The notes under the pieces: generated by a model
The model's input: only the letters and a program-made list of their open reading frames with translations
What the model was told of the DNA's origin: nothing
Databases searched by the model: none
In this document: piece after piece, positions 1 to 4,651 of the stretch
Position numbering within the stretch: position 1 is the stretch's first letter
Layout of the letters: every line of letters begins with the position of its first letter
Program-made: the position numbers and the translations under genes
NCBI GenBank assembly: GCA_902494545.1
Contig: CABUTP010000056.1
Location: 1 to 8,368, forward strand
Direction: 5' to 3'
DNA: 8,368 nucleotides
DNA from: an uncultured Collinsella sp.
GTDB taxonomy: Bacteria; Actinomycetota; Coriobacteriia; Coriobacteriales; Coriobacteriaceae

Positions 1-230
1 ACCATGCGCATCGTCGTGGACTTACCGCAGCCAGACGGGCCAACGAGGACGACGAACTCCTGGTCGTGAACGGTGAGGTTAAAGTCCTCAACAGCGAGCA
101 CGCCATCCTCGGTAACCTTGAGGTTGTGCTTCTTCTCCTCGGTCTTCTTCTTTTTGCCAAAGAAGCCCTTCTTTTTGGACTCGGTGTTGGGATACACCTT
201 CTGAACATGTTTGAGAACGATCTCGGCCAT
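1..230 (-). CDS. Carbohydrate ABC transporter ATPase (MsmK/UgpC/MalK type), N-terminal part
   Basis: This is the nucleotide-binding subunit that would power the sugar importer encoded just upstream. Only 76 complete codons are present, because the gene runs off the left edge. It opens MAEIVLKHVQKVYPN, the usual first strand of MalK/MsmK-type ATPases, and reaches a complete Walker A motif, GPSGCGKST, at residues 64-72. The Q-loop, signature and Walker B motifs lie outside the window. An AAAGG Shine-Dalgarno sequence stands a few bases before the ATG. The oddity is a lysine-rich stretch: ten of residues 19-38 are lysine, placed between the first strand and the V-L-A-V-E-D-F strand. Most family members go almost directly from YPN to that strand. 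The gene follows the MalG-like permease after 67 bases and is probably its operon partner. Such ATPases often serve several importers, so it need not be dedicated to this one. Confidence 0.93.
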   Translation of the reverse strand, partial: MAEIVLKHVQKVYPNTESKKKGFFGKKKKTEEKKHNLKVTEDGVLAVEDFNLTVHDQEFVVLVGPSGCGKSTTMRM

Positions 231-248
231 GTCTTTACCTTTCGATAT

Positions 249-272
249 GCGGCACCATGTTGAGGGCGCCGC
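249..272 (-). other. Intercistronic hairpin between permease and ATPase genes
   Basis: In the minus-strand transcript, bases 265-272 and 249-256 can form an 8-bp stem with one G-U pair and an 8-base loop. No U-run follows, so it is unlikely to be a full intrinsic terminator. It sits between the permease stop (298) and the ATPase start (230), and could act as an mRNA end-protector or partial attenuator. That role is inferred. Confidence 0.4.
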
Positions 273-297
273 AGAAACTTGCAAAACAGTTACGGCA

Positions 298-1137
298 TCA
301 GCCCTTGACGGCACCTGCCACCACGCCGTCGATGATGTACTTCTGGCAGAGGATGTACATGACGACGATGGGGACAACGACCATCATGATGCAAGCCATC
401 ATGGGGCCGAGCTCGACGTGACCGTAGCCGCCGCGGAAGTACTGGATCAAGATAGGAATGGTCTTGTACTTGGTGGAGTCGAGGGTAAGGTAGGGCAGCA
501 GATAGTCGTTCCAGACCCACATGGTCTCGAGGATGCCGACCGAAAGATAGGTGGGCTTCATGATGGGAAGGACGATCTTAAAGAACACCTGGACCGGGTT
601 GCAGCCATCAATCATGGCCGCCTCTTCGATCTCGAGCGGGATGTTCTTTACAAAGCCGGCGAACATAAAGACCGCCAGGCCCGCGCCAAAGCCCAGATAG
701 ATAAAGCAGATGTTGAACGGCGTGTTGAAGCCGATGCGGTCCGCCAAATTGGACAGCGTGAACATGAGCATCTGGAAGGGCACGACCATCGAGAAGACGA
801 ACAGGTAATAGAAGAAGTTCGAGATCTTGCTGTTGACACGGACTACGTACCAGGCGCACATGGAGCAGCACACCAAGATCAGAACGACCGACGTGACCGT
901 GATGATGAGCGAGTACATAAACGCCGAGGCAAAGCCCTGCTCGTCAAGAGCGTGCACGTAGTTTGCAAGGCCGTTGAACGTCTCGGGCGTGAGCAGATCG
1001 AATGCCGTGGTGGTGCTGATTGCAGTCGCTTTCTTAAAGGAATTGAGCGCAATCATAAACACGGGGTAGATCCACGCGAGCGACAGAATCGTAAAGAAAA
1101 TCGAGAGCGCGCGGTTAATAGCCTTATCGCGTTTCAT
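298..1137 (-). CDS. Carbohydrate ABC transporter permease, MalG-like (CUT1)
   Basis: This 279-residue inner-membrane subunit would form half of the sugar channel with the MalF-like permease encoded upstream. It begins with a short positive tail and a first membrane helix at about residues 10-32 (ALSIFFTILSLAWIYPVF). Further hydrophobic segments follow near 73-96, 107-128, 141-163, 196-215 and 245-265. The cytoplasmic EAA loop that docks on the ATPase is clear at about residues 171-191: EEAAMIDG, then KIVLP. Length and the WNDYLLP stretch near 209-215 are typical of MalG-type subunits. The ATG shares its A with the preceding TAA stop (TAATG). An excellent AAGGAGGT ribosome site (1147-1154) lies inside the end of the upstream gene, so translation is probably coupled. 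The exact sugar cannot be read from this subunit. Confidence 0.95.
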   Translation of the reverse strand: MKRDKAINRALSIFFTILSLAWIYPVFMIALNSFKKATAISTTTAFDLLTPETFNGLANYVHALDEQGFASAFMYSLIITVTSVVLILVCCSMCAWYVVRVNSKISNFFYYLFVFSMVVPFQMLMFTLSNLADRIGFNTPFNICFIYLGFGAGLAVFMFAGFVKNIPLEIEEAAMIDGCNPVQVFFKIVLPIMKPTYLSVGILETMWVWNDYLLPYLTLDSTKYKTIPILIQYFRGGYGHVELGPMMACIMMVVVPIVVMYILCQKYIIDGVVAGAVKG

Positions 1138-1991
1138 TACTGCTGCACCTCCTTGGACCTCGTGGCCTTAAGCTGAATCATGGAGATGGCCACGACCAGG
1201 ATGCAGAAGATAACCGCCTTAGCCTGACCGATACCCTGCCATGCGATACCGGCACGCGAATAGAACGTGTTGTAGATGTTCAGGGCGAGCATCTCGGTGG
1301 AGTGCGCGGGGGCGCCGCCGGTAAGGGCGAGGTTCTGGTCGAACAGCTTAAAGCCGTTGGTGATGGACAGGAACAGGCAGATGGTGATGGTCGGCATCAG
1401 GTTAGGGATCTTAACCTTCCAAAACGTCTGCCATGCCGTGGCACCGTCGACCTTGGCGGCCTCGATGTAGTCGGACGGAATGGACTGCAGACCAGCGATG
1501 TAGATGATCATCATGTAGCCGACCTGCTGCCACAGGGTCAGGATGATAAGGCCCCAGAAGCCAGCAGCAGAGTTAAGGGCGATGAGCTGGGCGCCCACGT
1601 TAGAGAGCAGGCAGTTGATCAGAATCTGCCAAATGTAGCCCAGCACGATGCCGCCGATCAGGTTAGGCATAAAGAAGATCGTACGGAAGATGTTGGTGCC
1701 TTTGAGCGCCTTGCGGGTGAGCGCCTGCGCAATGGCCAGGGCGATCACGTTGATGAGCACCGTCGACAGGAAGGCAAACGCCACGGTAAAGAAGAACGAC
1801 GTGGAGAACTGCGGATCGGACAGCGCGCGCACGTAGTTCTCGATACCGACAAAGTGCGCGTTACTAATGATAATAAACTGGCAGAACGAGAGATAGAAGC
1901 CCTGGATAAAAGGGATCACGAACCCGATCATAAACGCCAGGCACGTGGGCAGCATAAAGAGCGGCCACCAGCGCTTGAGTGCTTTGCCCAT
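1137..1991 (-). CDS. Carbohydrate ABC transporter permease, MalF-like (CUT1)
   Basis: This 284-residue integral membrane protein is the partner of the MalG-like permease. The N-terminus (MGKALKRWWPLFMLP) leads into the first membrane helix, and several hydrophobic segments follow. The EAA loop is at about residues 176-197 (IEAAKVDGATAWQTF, then KIPNLMP). The late segment with FKLFDQNLALTGGAPAHSTEML at about 214-235 is typical of CUT1 MalF/UgpA/MsmF subunits. Like other Gram-positive members it lacks the large periplasmic loop of E. coli MalF. The start is supported by GAAAGGA (1999-2005), seven bases before the ATG. Between it and the binding-protein gene is an 88-base gap with a strong GC-rich hairpin. 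The 3' end overlaps the next permease by one base. Confidence 0.95.
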   Translation of the reverse strand: MGKALKRWWPLFMLPTCLAFMIGFVIPFIQGFYLSFCQFIIISNAHFVGIENYVRALSDPQFSTSFFFTVAFAFLSTVLINVIALAIAQALTRKALKGTNIFRTIFFMPNLIGGIVLGYIWQILINCLLSNVGAQLIALNSAAGFWGLIILTLWQQVGYMMIIYIAGLQSIPSDYIEAAKVDGATAWQTFWKVKIPNLMPTITICLFLSITNGFKLFDQNLALTGGAPAHSTEMLALNIYNTFYSRAGIAWQGIGQAKAVIFCILVVAISMIQLKATRSKEVQQ

Positions 1992-2013
1992 AAAAGGGTC
2001 CTTTCAATATGCA

Positions 2014-2045
2014 GGGGGCGGGCAAACCAACGTCTGCCCGCCCCC
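2014..2045 (-). other. GC-rich intercistronic stem-loop between binding protein and permease genes
   Basis: Bases 2014-2024 (GGGGGCGGGCA) and 2035-2045 (TGCCCGCCCCC) are perfectly complementary: an 11-bp stem with a 10-base loop. In the minus-strand transcript no U-run follows, and the permease ribosome site begins eight bases later. Comparable elements after binding-protein genes protect the upstream mRNA or let only part of the transcription continue, so the binding protein is made in excess over the membrane subunits. That role is inferred from position and structure. Confidence 0.7.
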
Positions 2046-2079
2046 CTGTCGCTAATCAGATAGCTTGGGCAGCAACTGC

Positions 2080-3396
2080 TTACTCGGAAGCGGCCTTCTC
2101 GGTCTTCCAGCCATCGACGAAGGCGTTCTTGACGCCGTCCCACTTGCTGTTATCGGCAGCGTAGGCAATCAGAGCCTGCTTGAGGTTCTTCTTCCACTCC
2201 TCGGAGGGAATGTAGACGAAGTCCCAAGCGACGGTCTTCTTGCCGTCCTTGGCCATGGCAACGGCCTGCTGCGAGAAGACGTTGGTGGTCTCCTTGGCGC
2301 TCTTGAACGGAGCGGTCAGACCCATCTTGTCGGCGATGATGCTGGTCGGGGTGTCAGCGGTGACGCACCAATACATGAAGTCCTCGGTGGCCTTCTGGGC
2401 ATCCTCGGAAGCCTGGGAACTGACGCACCAGTAGTTCTCGCCGCCGGAGCACAGGCCCTGGTTCTCCTCGCCGTCAACACCGATGTAGATGGGCATCATG
2501 CCAATCTGATCGTCGGTCATGCCGGCCTTGACGAGGTCAGAGTAGGCCCAAGAGCCGTTCTGGTAGAAGACGGCCTTGCCGGTTGCGAACTCGTTGGTGG
2601 CGTCGTCGCCGGTCTTGGAGGCAAGCTGCGAAGGATCGCAGGTGGAGTCGGTGATGTACAGGTCGAAAATCTGCTTGAAGTTGTCGAGATACTCGCCCTT
2701 GATCTCGTCGTCCTCCTGGTTGTGCTCCTTCTCGAACTCGTAGTAGAGCGGGAGGTTGGCGAGGTGGGTGGTGTAGCGCCAGCTGGAGGAGTCATCCATG
2801 CCGGCGGAAGTAAAGGCACCCTCAACACCAAGCTCGTCCTTGCGGGCCTGGATGTCGTCGGCACAAGCCTTCAGCTTGTCGAAGGAGTTGATGTCCTCGG
2901 CCTTGTAGCCAGCCTTCTCGAGCAGCTGCTTGTTGTAAATAATGCCGAAGCTCTCCTGAACCCAGTCGATGCACACATCCTTGCCGTCGGACTGCAGAGC
3001 CAGGGAGTCGTCAATGAGCTCACCGCGGAGCTTGGTATCGGACAGGTCGGCGCAGTAATCCTTCCAGTTCTTAAGACCGGTGGGGCCGTTGACCTGGAAC
3101 AGGGTCGGAGCGGAGCTCTTGGACATCTCGGACTTGAGCTTCTCCTCGTAGGTGTTGGAGGCGGCGGTCACGATCTTGACCTCGACGCCCTTCTCCTTCT
3201 TATAGGCCTTGGCGATCTCCTTCCACTCCTTGTCGACCTCGGGCTTGAATTGGAGGAAGTAGACCTCGGCAGCGTCACCAGAAGCAGAGGAGCCGGAGCC
3301 GGCAGAACCGCCGCAACCCACGAGACCCAGACCAAGAACCGCAGCCGCGGAACCAGCAAAGCCCAGGAACTGCCTTCTGCTCATTTCGTTCTTCAT
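2080..3396 (-). CDS. Carbohydrate ABC transporter substrate-binding lipoprotein (CUT1)
   Basis: This 438-residue extracellular, membrane-anchored receptor captures the sugar for the importer. The N-terminus has a twin-arginine motif (SRRQFLGF, residues 6-13), a hydrophobic stretch and a lipobox LVGC with the lipidated cysteine at 28, so it looks like a Tat-exported lipoprotein. A Gly/Ser linker follows, then a family-1 solute-binding fold beginning AEVYFLQFKPEVDKEW. Other family-typical parts are SAPTLFQVNGP, the FGIIYNKQLLEKAGY hinge region and the ATGKAVFYQNGSWAY-like strand (written FATGKAVFYQNGSWAY in this protein). I place the start at the ATG at 3396, because GAAAGGGTGG lies six bases before it. 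A GTG at 3414 in frame would add six residues but would contain that ribosome site. It is the first gene of the operon. Its ligand is not readable; the TreR-like neighbour suggests an alpha-glucoside. Confidence 0.94.
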   Translation of the reverse strand: MKNEMSRRQFLGFAGSAAAVLGLGLVGCGGSAGSGSSASGDAAEVYFLQFKPEVDKEWKEIAKAYKKEKGVEVKIVTAASNTYEEKLKSEMSKSSAPTLFQVNGPTGLKNWKDYCADLSDTKLRGELIDDSLALQSDGKDVCIDWVQESFGIIYNKQLLEKAGYKAEDINSFDKLKACADDIQARKDELGVEGAFTSAGMDDSSSWRYTTHLANLPLYYEFEKEHNQEDDEIKGEYLDNFKQIFDLYITDSTCDPSQLASKTGDDATNEFATGKAVFYQNGSWAYSDLVKAGMTDDQIGMMPIYIGVDGEENQGLCSGGENYWCVSSQASEDAQKATEDFMYWCVTADTPTSIIADKMGLTAPFKSAKETTNVFSQQAVAMAKDGKKTVAWDFVYIPSEEWKKNLKQALIAYAADNSKWDGVKNAFVDGWKTEKAASE

Positions 3397-3419
3397 TACA
3401 ATCCACCCTTTCACACCGT

Positions 3420-3438
3420 GGCGGCACCCTTTGCCGCC
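3420..3438 (-). promoter_or_regulatory. Leader hairpin just upstream of the binding-protein ribosome site
   Basis: GGCGGCA (3420-3426) and TGCCGCC (3432-3438) form a perfect 7-bp stem with a 5-base loop. In the minus-strand leader it ends seven bases before the Shine-Dalgarno stretch (3403-3412). A smaller GGGG/CCCC stem sits further upstream at 3457-3470. They may stabilise the message or keep the ribosome site open; no riboswitch class is recognised. Confidence 0.4.
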
Positions 3439-3484
3439 GCCTTCGGAGATTGGCTCGGGGACTTTGCCCCTTTTGCTGATTTGT

Positions 3485-3513
3485 ACAATACGCTATTTGG
3501 CTAGTTGTTTGAA
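3485..3513 (-). promoter_or_regulatory. Candidate promoter for the ABC operon
   Basis: On the minus strand, TTCAAA (3513-3508) and TATTGT (3490-3485) are separated by 17 bases, giving a moderate sigma-70-type match (4/6 at each box). Transcription would begin near 3478, leaving a leader of about 80 bases. The -35 box lies inside the repressor-like box at 3505-3516. An alternative pair, TTGTTT (3591-3586) and TATCAA (3568-3563), also spaced 17, overlaps the other box. The sequence does not decide between them. Confidence 0.35.
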
Positions 3514-3516
3514 CAA
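3505..3516. promoter_or_regulatory. Candidate TreR/HutC-type operator B (ABC operon)
   Basis: TTGTTTGAACAA matches the pattern TTGTnTAnACAA at 11 of 12 positions, with G for A in the centre. It overlaps the -35 box of the proposed ABC promoter, a position suited to repression. Its centre is 75 bp from operator A, close to seven helical turns. Confidence 0.5.
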
Positions 3517-3567
3517 GTATTACTAGAGCGGTAGAAAAACTTCGGTGAACGGTAATTTCAACTTGAT

Positions 3568-3578
3568 ACTTGACAAGT
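3568..3578. repeat. Perfect short palindrome ACTTGACAAGT
   Basis: ACTTG-A-CAAGT is a perfect inverted repeat in the control region of the ABC operon, two bases from operator A. ACTTGA is also repeated directly at 3561-3566, seven bases earlier. It may be a binding site for a second regulator or chance structure in a promoter. It does not fit the TTGTnTAnACAA pattern. Confidence 0.35.
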
Positions 3579-3579
3579 T

Positions 3580-3591
3580 TTGTATAAACAA
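3580..3591. promoter_or_regulatory. Candidate TreR/HutC-type operator A (ABC operon)
   Basis: TTGTATAAACAA fits TTGTnTAnACAA at every defined position, and its core GTATAAAC fits the GTnTAnAC consensus known for HutC-subfamily GntR regulators. It lies between the terminator of the repressor gene and the ABC operon. The AACAA at its right end also pairs with TTGTT at 3596-3600, giving a second inverted repeat. Confidence 0.6.
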
Positions 3592-3612
3592 TTATTTGTT
3601 ATCGAATGCAGA

Positions 3613-3661
3613 GAAAACGCCCGGTCAAGCCGATGCATCGTCGGTTTGACCGGGCGTTTTC
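3613..3661 (-). terminator. Strong intrinsic terminator after the GntR gene (symmetrical)
   Basis: Bases 3613-3633 and 3641-3661 form a 21-bp stem with a single G-U or A-C position and a 7-base loop. GAAAACGCCCGGTC is mirrored by GACCGGGCGTTTTC. On the minus strand the arm ends in GCGTTTTCTCT, a short U-rich tract, 42 bases beyond the GntR stop codon. The element also ends in GTTTTCGCTTT on the plus strand, so it may work in both directions. It separates the repressor transcript from the co-directional ABC operon. Confidence 0.85.
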
Positions 3662-3702
3662 GCTTTGAGGGCATGAGTCTCGTCAGGCTGCGAGCTAGCC
3701 GG

Positions 3703-4422
3703 CTATCGCTTGGAGTTGACGCGGTAGTGGAAGATCTCGGGATGCGTGCGGGCATGCGTGACCTCGAACAAGATGCCGTCCGAGGTGTACGACTGGCTCT
3801 CCATGACGGCAACGCAGTTGTATTTGCCGAGGTCAAGATAACTGCAGTCCTCATCGTTGGCAAGCTCGACGCTCACCGTACGGCGACTCGCCATCACCTT
3901 GACGCCGCGTTTGTGCTCCAGATAGTCGTAAATTGACTTTGCGGCGATCTCGGGCGTCAGACCCTTGGCGATCGACTCCAAAAAGTAGCCGTGGTCCACC
4001 TGGCGAGCATTGCCGTTGAGGCTTCGGACACGCACTACACGAATCAGCTCCTCGCCCACCTTAAAGCCCAGGCGACGAGAAAGTTGCTCAGTGCAAATCA
4101 AATGTTCAAAAGACTTAACGTCCGTCGATGCAACGGCATTGTTGCGCTTTGCAAATTCGCCAAACGACTCGACTTCCTCGAGTGCGCCCAGCATGTCGGT
4201 TTCGCCCTTGAGCCAAATAACGCGCACGCCCTTGCCGTGTATAGGCTGCACAAACATCTGATCGGCCAGCATGCTCAAGGCGCGTCGAACGGTATTGCGC
4301 GTGCAGCCAAACTCCGCGGTCAGCTCGGCTTCGGTCGGCAGCATCTCCTGAAACGCATAGGTCCCATTAATGATGCGCGAACGTATTTCTCGGTAGATTC
4401 CTTCGTATATCGCTTTTGGCAT
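3703..4422 (-). CDS. GntR-family (HutC subfamily) transcriptional repressor, TreR-like
   Basis: This 239-residue DNA-binding regulator has an N-terminal winged helix-turn-helix at about residues 1-70 and a C-terminal UTRA ligand-sensing domain at about 95-235. The recognition region reads LPTEAELTAEFGCTRNTVRRAL (28-49, shown here in part), with wing IHGKGVRV (61-68). The UTRA part (GYFLESIAKGLTPEIAAKSIYDY onward, and EVTHARTHPEIFHY near the end) follows the layout of the trehalose-operon repressor TreR, whose known effector is trehalose-6-phosphate. The effector here is unknown but may likewise be a phosphorylated sugar. The ATG at 4422 is preceded by AGAGGTGA at suitable spacing. It diverges from the PTS fusion gene and lies upstream of the ABC operon. 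Boxes suited to this family occur in both control regions, one over its own likely promoter, so autoregulation is plausible. Confidence 0.93.
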   Translation of the reverse strand: MPKAIYEGIYREIRSRIINGTYAFQEMLPTEAELTAEFGCTRNTVRRALSMLADQMFVQPIHGKGVRVIWLKGETDMLGALEEVESFGEFAKRNNAVASTDVKSFEHLICTEQLSRRLGFKVGEELIRVVRVRSLNGNARQVDHGYFLESIAKGLTPEIAAKSIYDYLEHKRGVKVMASRRTVSVELANDEDCSYLDLGKYNCVAVMESQSYTSDGILFEVTHARTHPEIFHYRVNSKR

Positions 4423-4457
4423 TGTTTCACCTCTACATTATTTATTTCCGGCTAGGC

Positions 4458-4485
4458 ACGATAGCATTTCTTAAAGTTGTTTAAA
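4458..4485 (-). promoter_or_regulatory. Candidate promoter of the GntR gene
   Basis: On the minus strand, TTTAAA (4485-4480) and TATCGT (4463-4458) are spaced 16 bases, and TG one base before the -10 gives an extended -10 (TGCTATCGT). Transcription would begin about 28 bases before the start codon. The -35 box lies inside operator C, consistent with autorepression. The match is moderate. Confidence 0.4.
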
Positions 4486-4488
4486 CCG
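4477..4488. promoter_or_regulatory. Candidate TreR/HutC-type operator C (repressor side of divergent region)
   Basis: TTGTTTAAACCG contains the perfect 8-bp palindrome GTTTAAAC (4479-4486), which fits GTnTAnAC, and matches TTGTnTAnACAA at 10 of 12 positions. A second inverted repeat, ACCGA-ATA-TCGGT (4485-4497), abuts it. It overlaps the proposed promoter of the repressor gene. Confidence 0.55.
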
Positions 4489-4500
4489 AATATCGGTAAA

Positions 4501-4536
4501 GCGACAGGATTTAACCGTTGACGGTTTCTGTCGTGC
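4501..4536. repeat. Nested inverted repeat in the divergent promoter region
   Basis: An inner perfect palindrome, AACCGT-TG-ACGGTT (4513-4526), is enclosed by a second pair of arms, CGACAG (4502-4507) and CTGTCG (4528-4533). The unpaired bases between the arms are uneven (five on the left, one on the right). It differs from the GTTTAAAC boxes on either side, so it may be a site for another regulator or a structured leader. Its role is unknown. Confidence 0.5.
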
Positions 4537-4562
4537 CCAAATCGGTTTCGCTCAAAACTGCC

Positions 4563-4591
4563 GGTACAACAATCGTCTGGTCCTCTACAAT
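4563..4591 (+). promoter_or_regulatory. Candidate promoter of the PTS-phosphatase gene
   Basis: TACAAT (4586-4591) is a good -10 box. A poor -35, GGTACA (4563-4568), lies 17 bases upstream. Transcription would start near 4598, at the edge of operator D, with a leader of about 54 bases. The weak -35 lowers confidence. Confidence 0.4.
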
Positions 4592-4598
4592 GAATCCA

Positions 4599-4610
4599 TT
4601 GTTTAAACGT
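4599..4610. promoter_or_regulatory. Candidate TreR/HutC-type operator D (PTS side of divergent region)
   Basis: TTGTTTAAACGT repeats the first ten bases of operator C exactly (TTGTTTAAAC, core 4601-4608). It lies just after the proposed -10 box of the PTS gene, over the likely start point, a typical place for a repressor to block transcription. Its centre is 122 bp from that of operator C. Confidence 0.6.
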
Positions 4611-4651
4611 TTCCCCACGCGCAACGCGCCTCGATATTCGGAAGGCAGAAC

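Noticed and set aside
211..2063. Open frames on the plus strand opposite the two permease genes
   Set aside because: Their products are charged, His/Asp/Arg-rich and without domains. The minus strand shows two permeases with EAA loops and coupled start/stop.
2065..3504. Long open frame (479 codons) on the plus strand opposite the binding-protein gene
   Set aside because: Its product is a low-complexity Leu/Val/Gly-rich sequence with no recognisable domain. The minus strand encodes a clear lipoprotein with signal and fold motifs. It is a codon-bias shadow.
4602..4615. Catabolite-repression (cre) site overlapping operator D
   Set aside because: TTTAAACGTTTCCC aligns with the central CG and AA of the cre pattern but misses the conserved G and final A; the TreR-type box explains the bases better.
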